The notes beneath the pieces were generated by a model. It was given only the letters and a program-made list of their open reading frames with translations, was not told the origin of the DNA and made no database searches. Made by a program: the position numbers and the translations under genes. A DNA stretch of 64,000 bases from Stenotrophomonas sp. BIO128-Bstrain (GTDB lineage: Bacteria; Pseudomonadota; Gammaproteobacteria; Xanthomonadales; Xanthomonadaceae): the NCBI RefSeq assembly GCF_030128875.1, contig NZ_CP124620.1, positions 3,224,001-3,288,000 on the forward strand, in the 5' to 3' direction. Position 1 is the first letter of the stretch. Each line of letters opens with the position of its first letter. Positions 55,662 through 64,000 of this stretch are shown piece after piece.

Positions 55662-58001
55662 TCAGCCGGACATCCCGATGCGTGCCCTGGCGTTGCGCTT
55701 GAGCAGCCAGCGCGCGATCAGCGCCAACAACAGGCAGGCCAGGCCGACGAGGGCGCCGAGCAGCAACGGGCTCTGCGAGAAGTACCAGCGCAGCCAGGTC
55801 AGCGGCGGCAGGTGGCCGACGTAGTAACTCTGGTTGCCGGCCAGGCTGCGCACCTTGTCCTTCTGCAGCAGCACCACGCTGCCCTGGAAATCGCGCAGGC
55901 GGTCCGGATCAAACCACGCTTCGAACAGCCGGTTGACCTGGGCCGGGTCATCGGCCATCACCGCGATCACACTGCGGCCCTTGCGCAGGGGCGACTCGAA
56001 GCCCATCAACACGACGTCGCCGGCATCGGGACGCACGGAGACCTCGGCCGTGGTGGGCAGATCGGTGCGGCGCGCATCCGGCGACAGGAACGAGGGCATG
56101 CGTTCAAACACCCAGTCCGAGAGCTGCACGCGGCGCGACTGCCCCGCCTCGCCGATCGGCAGGTGCGCCGCCCATTCGCCGAACAGCGGCTGGCTGCGGC
56201 GCGAGCCCAGCACCACCAGGTCCTGGTCGGCGTGCTCGCCGACCTGGCGCGCGGCGATGATGCGGTTGCGCAGCGCCGGGTAGCCGGTCGAGGCACCCAT
56301 GCGGCCGAGCAGGGTCAGCACGTTGCCGACGTCATCGGCGTTGGGGTTGTCCGGCAGTACCAGCACGGTCTCGGACAGATCGGCCAGGCGCGTGAACGGG
56401 TAACCGGCGTTGCCGAAGGCGGCCAGGTTGGGCATCGCCATGTAATGGTCGAAACCGCTCAGGTCGATGCTGGTATCGCCATCGATCGCCGCGGAGACAT
56501 CCGGGAAGGTGTTCTTGCACTCGGCTGCCTGCGGGCGGTCGAAGAAGAAGTGGAAGCGCAGCTGGCTGTTGGACGAGAACGGTCCGGTCGGCAGCATCAC
56601 CTTCTGCTGGATCGGCATCGCGCCGGGTGCCTTGAGCTTGTTCCACACCATGTCCGAGACCGAGCGCGGTGCCGGCCGACCGTTCAACGGAAGGGTGGTA
56701 ACGAAGGCGTCGTTGATGCTGATGTTCAGCGCCGACTTGTCCGCCCCTTCGGGCAGCGTATAGCGGTAACGCAGGTCCAGTGGAATGCCGTCGCGGCGCC
56801 ACACGAACAGATCCGGCGGCAGCTGCAGGCCGATGCGGATCAGGTCCGGGTGGTAGCCGACGACGTTCAACTCGCTGGTCTGCCGCACCAGTTCGGACAC
56901 GCGCACGGGCCGGTCGCTGGGAATCCAGTTCGGCGCGTCGTACGGCTTGCGCGGCGCGATCTCCTTGAAGTCCCCGATGCTTGCGGTCGGGCCGGACAGC
57001 GGCGCGCCCAAGGTCAACGCGGTGGCGGCGATGCGCAGTTCGGCATCATCGCGACCCAGCACCAGCAGCAGCTTGCCGTTGGCATCGTTGGGGTTGGCGA
57101 TCACGGCCAGGGTCGGCCCGCTGATGTCGGGCAGCACCAGGCCGGCCGGCGGATTGCGCGGGGTGGCCACGACCACCGCATTGCCTTCCATCGGCACCGT
57201 ATCGATCGAGGCCGGGAACAGCGCGCCACGGTAACCGGCCAGTGCACCGAACCACGACGACACGATGCCGGCCGACTGCAGCAGGCCCTGCCCCGGCTGG
57301 CCGGTGAACACGAACGGAAGTTCCAGCCGGTTGGTGTCGCGTGCGTCGAAGAACGGCACCGGCAGCAGCGACAGATCATTGGTCAGCTGCAGCGGCGCCC
57401 AGCCCAGCTCCAGGTAGCTGGCGCTGTCGATGTTGGCCCACAGGCTGGTGTGATCGGGATCTTCGCACTCGCGTGTGTAGTGGCCGATCAACTGCAGGTT
57501 GATGCGGTTGTAGTCGATGATCATGCGCGGGTCGATATCGATATCGCGCTCGATCATCCGGCCGGCCTGGTCCACCGGCGTCGGCAGGGTCGCCACGGTG
57601 ACGTCATTGACGGTCACCTTCAGGTGCGACAGGTCTGGCAGCAGCGCTGGCGAATAGCTGTATTTCAGATGCAGCGATGCGCGGTCCACGACCTGGTCGT
57701 TGCGGATCGAGAACGGCACGCCGGCCGTGCCCTGGATGCCGCGCAGGGTGATCTCATAGTCGATGCCGAGCTGCTTGAGCGTGGAGCGGCTCTGCCGGGT
57801 CCCTGCAGCCGGCGTGGCGGGCATCATCGGCGCGGCGTCTGCCGGGGTGGTCGCTGGCACGGCAGCGGGCGCTGTCGCGGGCACGGGCGGGCTCTGCGCA
57901 TAGACCGCCCCGCACAGCAGGGTCAGGGTGAACGCCACCGCTGCGGCGGACGGGCGCGGCAGGCGCACCGGGCGGAACAGGGAACGGTGACGACGGGTCA
58001 T
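55662..58001 (-). CDS. bcsB: BcsB, cellulose synthase periplasmic subunit
   Basis: Membrane-anchored periplasmic partner of BcsA that guides the growing glucan. The 779 residues have a signal peptide (ending VYAQ), a Pro/Ala/Thr-rich stretch, and two jelly-roll/flavodoxin-like repeats. Typical sequences are RSTLKQLGIDYEITLRGIQG, FSIRNDQVVDRASLHLKYSY, MIIDYNRINLQLIGHYTREC and FDRPQAAECKNTFPDVSAAI. A single C-terminal membrane helix (SPLLLGALVGLACLLLALIA) is followed by a basic tail. It overlaps the bcsA stop by four bases. Older names call it the c-di-GMP-binding subunit, but that site is in BcsA. Confidence 0.95.
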   Translation of the reverse strand: MTRRHRSLFRPVRLPRPSAAAVAFTLTLLCGAVYAQSPPVPATAPAAVPATTPADAAPMMPATPAAGTRQSRSTLKQLGIDYEITLRGIQGTAGVPFSIRNDQVVDRASLHLKYSYSPALLPDLSHLKVTVNDVTVATLPTPVDQAGRMIERDIDIDPRMIIDYNRINLQLIGHYTRECEDPDHTSLWANIDSASYLELGWAPLQLTNDLSLLPVPFFDARDTNRLELPFVFTGQPGQGLLQSAGIVSSWFGALAGYRGALFPASIDTVPMEGNAVVVATPRNPPAGLVLPDISGPTLAVIANPNDANGKLLLVLGRDDAELRIAATALTLGAPLSGPTASIGDFKEIAPRKPYDAPNWIPSDRPVRVSELVRQTSELNVVGYHPDLIRIGLQLPPDLFVWRRDGIPLDLRYRYTLPEGADKSALNISINDAFVTTLPLNGRPAPRSVSDMVWNKLKAPGAMPIQQKVMLPTGPFSSNSQLRFHFFFDRPQAAECKNTFPDVSAAIDGDTSIDLSGFDHYMAMPNLAAFGNAGYPFTRLADLSETVLVLPDNPNADDVGNVLTLLGRMGASTGYPALRNRIIAARQVGEHADQDLVVLGSRRSQPLFGEWAAHLPIGEAGQSRRVQLSDWVFERMPSFLSPDARRTDLPTTAEVSVRPDAGDVVLMGFESPLRKGRSVIAVMADDPAQVNRLFEAWFDPDRLRDFQGSVVLLQKDKVRSLAGNQSYYVGHLPPLTWLRWYFSQSPLLLGALVGLACLLLALIARWLLKRNARARIGMSG

Positions 58002-60148
58002 GCGGAATCTCCGGTGCGCGGCGGCGTGGGGGCATCCTTGCGGCCGCCCGCGAAAACGAACTGGCCCAGGCGGTGGAAGCCGCGCATGCTGGCCTTGAGG
58101 ACGTCAGTGGTGGAACGCAGGAAGGTGTCGCGGTCGTGGCGGCCCCACAGCTTCACCCAGATGTCGGCACGGGCGAAGGTGGACGTGACCAGCCAGCGCT
58201 CCTGCTCCAGGCTCAGCTCACCGAACTGGATGCTGATGCCCTGGTCGTCGCGGTCATGCCGCACTTCGGCCGGCAGCCGCTGGCTGCGCTGGCGATGAGC
58301 CAGCTCGACCTCCACGCGCGTGCCCGGCTGCACCGGCTGTGCCTGGTCCAGGCGGATCGCCATGCCACCGGTGGAGAAGTTCAGCGTGCGGCACGGCAGC
58401 GCCTGGCCATCAGGCAGGTGCAGCACGGCGCGCATGTTGAGCGGCACCCGGTGCGCGCGGCGGATCTGGCGCTGCTCGCTGGAGGTGGCGATCACCGCCC
58501 CGAGCATGATCATGTTGTAGACGGTCCACCCCAGGTTCAACCAGATCGTATTGACCTCGCCACTGGTCTGGGCCATCACCATCCGCACGATGCCGGCGAT
58601 CACGCCGGCCAGGTTCAACAGCAGCAGCAACAGGTACGGGCGGGCGATCTGCGCATCGAAGTAGCTGCGCTGCACCAGGCCGCCCTTGGCGGTGACGTTG
58701 AACTTGCCCAACTTGGGGTTGATCACGGCCATCAGGGTGGGGCGCAGGATGTACCAGGCCAGCGTGGTCTCGTATACCTCGTTCCACAGCAGATGGCGGT
58801 GCTTGCCCTGCACGCGCAGGTTGGTCAGGTTGGCCATCACGATGTGCGGCAGCGCGTAGGCGAGGATCATCAGCGCCGAGGCGTGGATGACGTGCGCACC
58901 GAAGAACAGGAAGGCCAGTGGCGCGGTCAGGAAGATGATCCGCGGCAAGCCGTAGAAGAAGTGCAGCATCGCGTTGGTGTAGCAGAGCCGCTGCACGAAG
59001 CTCAGGCCCTTGCCGAACATCGGGTTGTCCACCCGCAGGATCTGCGCCATGCCGCGTGCCCAGCGGATGCGCTGGCCGACGTGCGCCGACAGGCTCTCGG
59101 TGGCCAGGCCGGCCGCCTGCGGCACGGGGATGTAGGCGCTGCGGTAGCCGGCACGGTGCAGGCGGATGGCGGTATGCGCATCCTCGGTCACCGTCTCGAT
59201 CGCCACACCGCCCACTTCCTCCAGCGGGGCACGCTTGATCACGGCGCAGGAACCGCAGAAGAAGGTCGCATTCCACTGGTCGTTGCCGTCCTGCAGCAGG
59301 CCGTAGAACAGCTCGCCCTCGTTGGGCACGCGACCGAAGTTGCCCAGGTTGCGTTCGAACGGATCGGCTGAGAAGAAGTAGTGCGGGGTCTGCACCACCG
59401 CCATCTTCTCGTCGTGAAGGAACCAGCCCATCGACATCTGCAGGAACGAGCGGGTCGGCATGTGGTCGCAGTCGAAGATCGCCACGTACTCGCCACTGGT
59501 CTTCTTCAACGCCGCATTGATGTTGCCGGCCTTGGCGTGGTTGTTGTTGGTACGGGTGATGTATTGCACCCCGACTTCTTCGCAGAACGCCCGGAACTCG
59601 TCGCGGCGGCCGTCATCGAGCAGGTAGATGTTGAGCTTGTCGGCCGGCCAGTCCAGCACGGTCGCGGCGAGCACGGTGGTACGCACCACCGAAAGCGGCT
59701 CGTTGTACGTGGGGATCAATACGTCCACGCTCGGCCACAGCGACTGGTCTTCGGGCAGCGGCATCGGCTTGCGGTGCAGTGGCCATGCCACCTGGAAGTA
59801 GCCCAGCACCAGCACGATGAAGGAGTACACCTCGGCGGCCACCAGGCCCAGGCCCAGGGTGAGGTCAACGAAGCTGCTCATGCCCATGGTGTCGGTCAGG
59901 CGCCAGTACATGTAGCGCGTGGACATCACCAGCGACAGCCCCATCAACACCAGCGGGATCAACCGGTTCTCGCGGTTGCGCAGGCACAGGGCGATCAGGA
60001 ACACCACGGCCGAGAACAGGAACTGCTGGCCGATCTCCATCGGGACGGTAACCACAAAGGCCAGCAGCACGGCGCCGCCGACCGCCAGCGCGAGCAGCGC
60101 CAGGCGGGCCAGAATGGCATCCCCTCTCGGGGTGGATGACTTGCTCAT
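57998..60148 (-). CDS. bcsA: BcsA, cellulose synthase catalytic subunit
   Basis: Inner-membrane GT2 enzyme that polymerises UDP-glucose into cellulose and pushes the chain out. The start MSKSSTPRGDAILARLALLA, behind GGGGGA, gives 716 residues. The catalytic set is complete: LLDDG (176-180), FDCDHM (225-230), TED (321-323), FFCGS (296-300) and QRIRW (359-363). The PilZ domain near residues 560-660 keeps the c-di-GMP motif RRAHR (563-567) and NFSTGG (590-595), so activity should need c-di-GMP. It has about eight membrane helices. It is the third gene of the bcs operon. Confidence 0.97.
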   Translation of the reverse strand: MSKSSTPRGDAILARLALLALAVGGAVLLAFVVTVPMEIGQQFLFSAVVFLIALCLRNRENRLIPLVLMGLSLVMSTRYMYWRLTDTMGMSSFVDLTLGLGLVAAEVYSFIVLVLGYFQVAWPLHRKPMPLPEDQSLWPSVDVLIPTYNEPLSVVRTTVLAATVLDWPADKLNIYLLDDGRRDEFRAFCEEVGVQYITRTNNNHAKAGNINAALKKTSGEYVAIFDCDHMPTRSFLQMSMGWFLHDEKMAVVQTPHYFFSADPFERNLGNFGRVPNEGELFYGLLQDGNDQWNATFFCGSCAVIKRAPLEEVGGVAIETVTEDAHTAIRLHRAGYRSAYIPVPQAAGLATESLSAHVGQRIRWARGMAQILRVDNPMFGKGLSFVQRLCYTNAMLHFFYGLPRIIFLTAPLAFLFFGAHVIHASALMILAYALPHIVMANLTNLRVQGKHRHLLWNEVYETTLAWYILRPTLMAVINPKLGKFNVTAKGGLVQRSYFDAQIARPYLLLLLLNLAGVIAGIVRMVMAQTSGEVNTIWLNLGWTVYNMIMLGAVIATSSEQRQIRRAHRVPLNMRAVLHLPDGQALPCRTLNFSTGGMAIRLDQAQPVQPGTRVEVELAHRQRSQRLPAEVRHDRDDQGISIQFGELSLEQERWLVTSTFARADIWVKLWGRHDRDTFLRSTTDVLKASMRGFHRLGQFVFAGGRKDAPTPPRTGDSA

Positions 60149-60248
60149 GATGTTCCCCCAACACGGCCGCAGATCGCGGCATCCCCTTGCATCAGCCGGT
60201 CCCGTTGCCGCACCCGGCTGGGCGCGACGGACGATCACCGACTACGTT

Positions 60249-60611
60249 TCAACCCTGGCGCAGACGGCTCAGCGGGCTGTGCCCCGGCGTGGCGCTACGT
60301 GCCTCCGCCAGGCGCTGGAACAACTGCTCCAGCGGTGTCTTGCGCCCCGGTGCGGCCGTGACCGGCGTCTCCACGGGGATCGCCTGGGCCGGCGTGGTCA
60401 CCGGCGCGAGAGTGACCGCAGGCGGCAGGTTCGTCGCGGCCGGAATCGGCGGCGGCACCTCATCGCGCGGCTTGGCCACCGTGCTCACGCGGGACTGGCT
60501 GTGGGAGAAATCCCGGTAAGCGCGCGTGTCATCGCGATCCCCCAGGCGGTTGAAGAGACCAGCCACGTCGTCGTGGCTCTCGGCATCGGCAGGTTGCTGA
60601 AACTTGCTCAT
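60249..60611 (-). CDS. BcsP/BcsR-like cellulose biosynthesis accessory protein
   Basis: The 120-residue product has the short N-terminal motif DDVAGLFNRLGDRDDTRAYR, like the BcsR/BcsP signature (D-V-x-x-L-F ... Y-x-x-F). It then has a Pro/Ala/Thr-rich linker and a C-terminal amphipathic helix (TPLEQLFQRLAEARS). No signal peptide is present, so it should act in the cytoplasm, where such proteins help to build or place the synthase. It lies between bcsD and bcsA, 24 bases after bcsD. Confidence 0.7.
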   Translation of the reverse strand: MSKFQQPADAESHDDVAGLFNRLGDRDDTRAYRDFSHSQSRVSTVAKPRDEVPPPIPAATNLPPAVTLAPVTTPAQAIPVETPVTAAPGRKTPLEQLFQRLAEARSATPGHSPLSRLRQG

Positions 60612-60635
60612 GGCACCATCGAAAGGGGGAGAGGG

Positions 60636-61094
60636 TCAGAACACACGCGACAGCGTGTAGGTAGCTACATCGGGATGATCACTCTGCAGATAGCGCACAT
60701 CCAGCACCGACATCATCCCGGCGGCCCGGAACCACTGGCGGTACACACCTTCCAGAAATCCAGTGTCCCACCCGGCCCGGGCGCCGAGGACGGCTGACAG
60801 CGGCGAGGCGGCGTGGTGGATGCGGACCTGTTCGGGGGCTTCCTCGAACACGACCTGCCCCCATTCCGTCGAGGACCACACCGCATTGGCCGCCTGCTGC
60901 AGTTCATCCAGTGTGGCGACCGCCGGCAGCGCATGGTCACGGCCGAAGCGCTCACCGATACTCGCCATCAACCGCGACAGTTCGGCATCGGGCAACGCAC
61001 TGTCGAACTCTTCGCAGAGCGCCAGCAGGAAGCCGCGCCACTGGCGTGAGCACGCGTGGGTCCGGTAGTAATCGAGCAATGCTGATGACTTCAT
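60636..61094 (-). CDS. bcsD: BcsD, cellulose synthase subunit D
   Basis: In Komagataeibacter, BcsD forms a periplasmic octamer that groups glucan chains into ordered fibres. The 152-residue product matches in length and has the family pattern QWRGFLLALCEEFDSALPDA near the start and the conserved DTGFLEGVYRQWFRAAGMMS near residue 115. It has no signal peptide, as for other BcsD. It is the first gene of the operon, which makes this a BcsD-type (type I-like) cellulose system rather than the E. coli BcsE/F/G type. Confidence 0.85.
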   Translation of the reverse strand: MKSSALLDYYRTHACSRQWRGFLLALCEEFDSALPDAELSRLMASIGERFGRDHALPAVATLDELQQAANAVWSSTEWGQVVFEEAPEQVRIHHAASPLSAVLGARAGWDTGFLEGVYRQWFRAAGMMSVLDVRYLQSDHPDVATYTLSRVF

Positions 61095-61341
61095 GTGGAA
61101 AGCCTAGACGAACCACGATGCAGAGGCGGTATACGGGCAATTACCGGCATCGATGTCGGTCAAAAGTGTGAACTACGCCTCACAATATTGTGGCACATCT
61201 GGCTTTCCTGCATAGCGAGCGCCCTGCGTCGCTTCCTGACCCGCCGCGTCACCCGCCACCGCTTCGCTGAACGGATGTGCGTACCGGGCCGCGCCGGCGC
61301 CGGAGCCGGACGGCGGCCAAGGGTGCCAGCCGGTGCCGGGG
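61095..61341 (-). promoter_or_regulatory. Upstream region of the bcs operon, with a 12-bp palindrome
   Basis: No gene is visible in this 247-base gap. A perfect palindrome, CACAATATTGTG (61181-61192), lies 86 bases before the bcsD start, next to a TGTGA (61168-61172). Together they could be a site for a regulator such as Clp or another CRP-like protein, but the spacing is not the standard TGTGA-N6-TCACA. No clear -35/-10 pair is seen. Confidence 0.4.
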
Positions 61342-62520
61342 TCAGGCCTCGGCCGGCAGCTCGAACACCTGCCGCAGGTAGGCCAGGTACCCCGGGTCAT
61401 CGCACATGCTCTTGCCCGGCGAATCGCTCAGCTTGGCGACCGGCTGGCCGTTGCAGCGGACCATCTTGATCACGATGTTGAGCGGAGTCGGGCCCAGGTC
61501 GTTGGTCAGGTGGGTGCCCACCCCGAAGGCCACCTGGCAGCGGCCGCGGAAGTAATCGAACAGCTGCATGACCTTTTCGATGTTCAGCCCGTCGCTGAAG
61601 ACCAGCACCTTGCTGCGCGGGTCCACGCGGCGGCTGTGGAAGTGCGCCAGCATGCGGTCGCCCCAGGTGAAGGGGTCGCCGGAATCATGCCGGACGCCAT
61701 CGAACAGCTTGCAGAAATACATGTCGAAGTCGCGCAGGAAGGCCTCCAGGCCGACCACATCGGACAGCGCGATGCCCAGGTCACCGCGGTACTCGCGTGC
61801 CCACGACTCCAGCGCCGCCACCTGCGAATCGCGCAGCCGCGGGCCGAGCGCCTGGAAGGCCTGCAGGTACTCGTGGGCCATGGTGCCGTGCGGGGTCATG
61901 CCGTACAGGCGGGCGAAGTGCACGTTGCTGGTGCCCACGAACTGCGCGCCCAGCGCATCGCGCAGCATCGGCAGCATGCGCCCGTGCCACTCGCGCGAGT
62001 AGCGCCGGCGGCTGCCGTAATCGGCGATCCGGCACAGCTCGAAACCGGGCGTATCGCGCAGCAGCGCGGTCTTGGCCTGCAGGCGGCGCTCGCCCTCGCT
62101 GAAGTCCGAATCGGTGGTATTGCGGAACCAGACCTCGTTGATGATCGCCAGCAGCGGCACCTCGAACAGGATGGTGTGCAGCCAGGGGCCGGTGATGTCC
62201 AGCTCGATCTCACCCGGTGCGGTGGCCGAGGGGCGCAGCGCGATGTACTTGCGGTCCAGGTGGAACAGGCCGAGGAAATCGGCGAAGTCCGGTTTGACGA
62301 AACGCAGGCCGCGCACGTAGTCCAGCTCTTCGGGGCTGAAGCGCAGGCTGCACAGGTGGTCGATCTCGGCGTTGATCTGGTCGATGAACTGCGCCAGGTC
62401 GATGCCCGGGGTCCGGCACTTGAACCGGTACTGCACCTGCGCGCCGGGGTACTGATGCAGCACCGCCTGCATCATGGTGAATTTGTACAGGTCGGTGTCG
62501 AGCAGGGACTGGATGATCAT
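61342..62520 (-). CDS. pncB: PncB, nicotinate phosphoribosyltransferase
   Basis: Converts nicotinate, PRPP and ATP to nicotinate mononucleotide in NAD salvage. The start [20 protein letters not shown] gives 392 residues, the normal length. Motifs include [10 protein letters not shown] at the N-terminus, [54 protein letters not shown] and [20 protein letters not shown], then [13 protein letters not shown]. The conserved His in TPHGTM is the autophosphorylation residue in this family. It stands apart from the bcs operon. Confidence 0.96.
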   Translation of the reverse strand: MIIQSLLDTDLYKFTMMQAVLHQYPGAQVQYRFKCRTPGIDLAQFIDQINAEIDHLCSLRFSPEELDYVRGLRFVKPDFADFLGLFHLDRKYIALRPSATAPGEIELDITGPWLHTILFEVPLLAIINEVWFRNTTDSDFSEGERRLQAKTALLRDTPGFELCRIADYGSRRRYSREWHGRMLPMLRDALGAQFVGTSNVHFARLYGMTPHGTMAHEYLQAFQALGPRLRDSQVAALESWAREYRGDLGIALSDVVGLEAFLRDFDMYFCKLFDGVRHDSGDPFTWGDRMLAHFHSRRVDPRSKVLVFSDGLNIEKVMQLFDYFRGRCQVAFGVGTHLTNDLGPTPLNIVIKMVRCNGQPVAKLSDSPGKSMCDDPGYLAYLRQVFELPAEA

Positions 62521-62626
62521 GCAGGGGATTATGCGCCTGCCAGGGGGTCCGACCAACGCCCGGCCCCCTCGGGGTGGAATGCGTTACCGGCACGCATCGC
62601 GCCTGGGCGCATGCGGTGCGCGGGCG

Positions 62627-63463
62627 CTACCGGCGGCGCAGCAGGCGCGGGACCTGCACCAGCGCGTGCGCCCAGATCGCGCCCCACACCGCGCAACGCA
62701 CCGGCCAGGCACGCTGTGGTGCCTCGAATTTCTGGAAGTACCGCCACAACCCGCGATGCTTGTGCCACTCCACGAAGAATGGCCGCGAGCGGCTGGAGAC
62801 GCCGCGGACATGGGTGACCTGCAGGTCGTTGGCGATCGCGATCACCGCGCCGGCCTCACGCGCGCGGCGGCACAGGTCCAGGTCCTCGGCGTGCAGGCGA
62901 TAGCCGGCATCCCAGCCGCCGATCCGCTCGAACAGCGCACGCGGCATCAGCAGCAGCGCGCCGGACAGGGCCGGCACGACCTGAAGCGGCTGGCGGCGAT
63001 CGACCGGGATCGCCAGCTTGCCGCCCTGCCCCGGGCGGCGCAGCATCGCGGCGAAATCCGGGTCACGGCGGCGCACCGCATCGTCCGGGCGGCCGTCTTC
63101 GTCGACCTGTTCCACGCCCAGCAGGCAGTCGCCCAGCGGCAGCGCGCGTTCGCGCAACAGGGCCAGGGTATCGGGACCGACCATCAGGTCCGGATTGATG
63201 AAGGCCAGCCACGGTGCCTGGCTGTCGGCCACGCCCTGGTTGTTGGCGGCGGCGAATCCGGGGTTGTCCGGGTTGGCGATGAAGCGCACCCGCGGATCGG
63301 CGCTGGCGTGGCGCTGCACGATCTCCAGGGTGCCATCGGTGGAATCGTTGTCGACCACGCGGATCTCGGCGATGTCGCGCGCCTCGCGCAGGCGCAGCAG
63401 GCAGGCATCCAGCGTGCTGGCGCTCTGGTAGCTGACGATGATGGCGGCGATGGCAGGACTCAA
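62627..63463 (-). CDS. Glycosyltransferase family 2 (rhamnosyltransferase-like)
   Basis: The frame is conserved from a TTG at 63463 that overlaps the upstream gene's stop as TTGA, giving 278 residues. Upstream in-frame Met codons lie in non-homologous sequence. It has the GT-A fold pattern: AAIIVSYQSASTLDACLLRL, RVVDNDSTDGTLEIVQRH, NPGFAAANNQGVADSQAPWL with the DxD-like FINPDLMVG, and GALLLMPRALFERIGGWDAG with the catalytic-side HAEDLDLCRRAREAG. WbbL-like rhamnosyltransferases look like this, so a role in O-antigen or another surface polysaccharide is likely. Acceptor unknown. Confidence 0.85.
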   Translation of the reverse strand: MSPAIAAIIVSYQSASTLDACLLRLREARDIAEIRVVDNDSTDGTLEIVQRHASADPRVRFIANPDNPGFAAANNQGVADSQAPWLAFINPDLMVGPDTLALLRERALPLGDCLLGVEQVDEDGRPDDAVRRRDPDFAAMLRRPGQGGKLAIPVDRRQPLQVVPALSGALLLMPRALFERIGGWDAGYRLHAEDLDLCRRAREAGAVIAIANDLQVTHVRGVSSRSRPFFVEWHKHRGLWRYFQKFEAPQRAWPVRCAVWGAIWAHALVQVPRLLRRR

Positions 63464-64000
63464 ACGGGCGGCTCCGGGGCGGCAGTGACAGGCGGCGCGA
63501 ACAGATCGCCCTGCGCCTTGGGCATTATCGCCTGCCGGTGATGCTGCTGCAGATCGTGGCGTGCCTGCTGCAGTGGGTCGGCCATCAGGAAGCCCGCCAA
63601 CCGCGGCGGCCAACCGGGCCAGCGCGTGGCGAGCGCGTCCATGTCGCCCTCGCCGGTCACGCCTTCGGCCACGCGGGCGACGAAGGCGGTCTCGCACAGC
63701 GCGTTGCGCCAGCCGAGCCCGGCCATGCGCAGGCTCAGGTCGATCAGCGCGGCATTCCACGAGGCATAGCTGTGCATGTCCAGTCCGCCGGCCCTGCGCC
63801 GCGCATTGCCGCGCAACAGCACTGCATGGGTCACGGCACACGGCAACTCCGGATGCAGCGGCGGCATCGCCGCGCAGGCCTGCGCCAACGGGGCCAGATC
63901 CAGGTCATCCGGTAATGGGTTGATTTCCCCCAGGCGCGGCCAGGCCGCCGTCTCGCCGGCGTTGCACCACGGCGTGGCCGAGCCGATCGAGGCATCGCGG
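63460..64000 (-). CDS. Glycosyltransferase family 2, C-terminal part (N-terminus outside window)
   Basis: The frame is open to the last base of the window. The visible 180 codons read in from DASIGSATPWCNAGETAAWP and RLGEINPLPDDLDLAPLA, then AVTHAVLLRGNARRRAGGLD, SYASWNAALIDLSLRMAGLG and WRNALCETAFVARV, to a Gln/His-rich end. Pairs such as SATPWCNAGE and SYASWNAALIDLSLRMAGLG are typical of GT2 enzymes in surface-polysaccharide loci. It is translationally coupled to the next glycosyltransferase, so the two probably act in the same pathway. Confidence 0.8.
   Translation of the reverse strand, partial: RDASIGSATPWCNAGETAAWPRLGEINPLPDDLDLAPLAQACAAMPPLHPELPCAVTHAVLLRGNARRRAGGLDMHSYASWNAALIDLSLRMAGLGWRNALCETAFVARVAEGVTGEGDMDALATRWPGWPPRLAGFLMADPLQQARHDLQQHHRQAIMPKAQGDLFAPPVTAAPEPPV

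Noticed and set aside
62581..62626. Possible further GTAG repeat between the glycosyltransferase and pncB
   Set aside because: A GGTAGCGCC end is present on the minus strand, but the stem is imperfect and broken by several mismatches, so I did not annotate it.

Overview
The window is about 66% G+C and looks like a Stenotrophomonas chromosome (Lysobacteraceae/Xanthomonadaceae). The evidence is the division/cell-wall (dcw) cluster without murD, GTAG-type short palindromes like the SMAG repeats of Stenotrophomonas maltophilia, and the gene content. There are no phage, plasmid, transposase or CRISPR features.

Layout. (1) 1-15.5 kb, minus strand: an almost complete dcw cluster read from right to left, mraZ-rsmH-ftsL-ftsI-murE-murF-mraY-ftsW-murG-murC-ddlB-ftsQ-ftsA-ftsZ. 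Most genes overlap by 1-11 bases, and the cluster is driven by a TTGACA-type promoter with four 10-bp-spaced MraZ boxes. (2) 15.8-21.8 kb: an NRDE/TANGO2 protein, the RNase P RNA gene rnpB, a 42-bp SMAG repeat array, rsmI, and lpoA-yraN followed by an FAD-linked 2-hydroxyacid dehydrogenase. (3) 21.8-36.9 kb: a surface-adhesion region holding an autotransporter, a gamma-like chaperone-usher fimbria split over two divergent transcripts, a frameshifted small gene with a structured leader, and a CS1/Cbl-type (alpha) fimbrial operon. (4) 37.0-44.7 kb, minus strand: glyA, a membrane protein, nrdR, ribD, an FMN riboswitch, ribE, ribB, ribH, nusB and thiL. (5) 44.9-48.8 kb: a frameshifted RcnB-like gene, ettA and an AzgA-type purine permease. 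(6) 48.8-61.1 kb, minus strand: a cellulose operon bcsD-(bcsP-like)-bcsA-bcsB-bcsZ-bcsC followed by a second GH8 cellulase. (7) 61.3-64.0 kb: pncB and two family-2 glycosyltransferases, the last one running off the window.

How they work together. The dcw block makes lipid II and the divisome. murD is absent between mraY and ftsW, which fits the MurD2/MurL route known from Xanthomonas. The adhesion region and the cellulose operon both make attachment and biofilm structures. The most interesting new signal is a 16-bp near-palindrome, TTGCAACTAATTGCAT and variants. It lies 54-88 bases upstream of all four transcription units in the adhesion region, always in the same orientation relative to the gene, and looks like the site of a shared regulator.

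Limits. Functions come from motifs and remembered family features; no database search was run. Starts were chosen from overlaps, ribosome binding sites and family lengths. Two genes (31272-31681 and 44937-45412) each carry a one-base frameshift that could be a real mutation or a sequence error.
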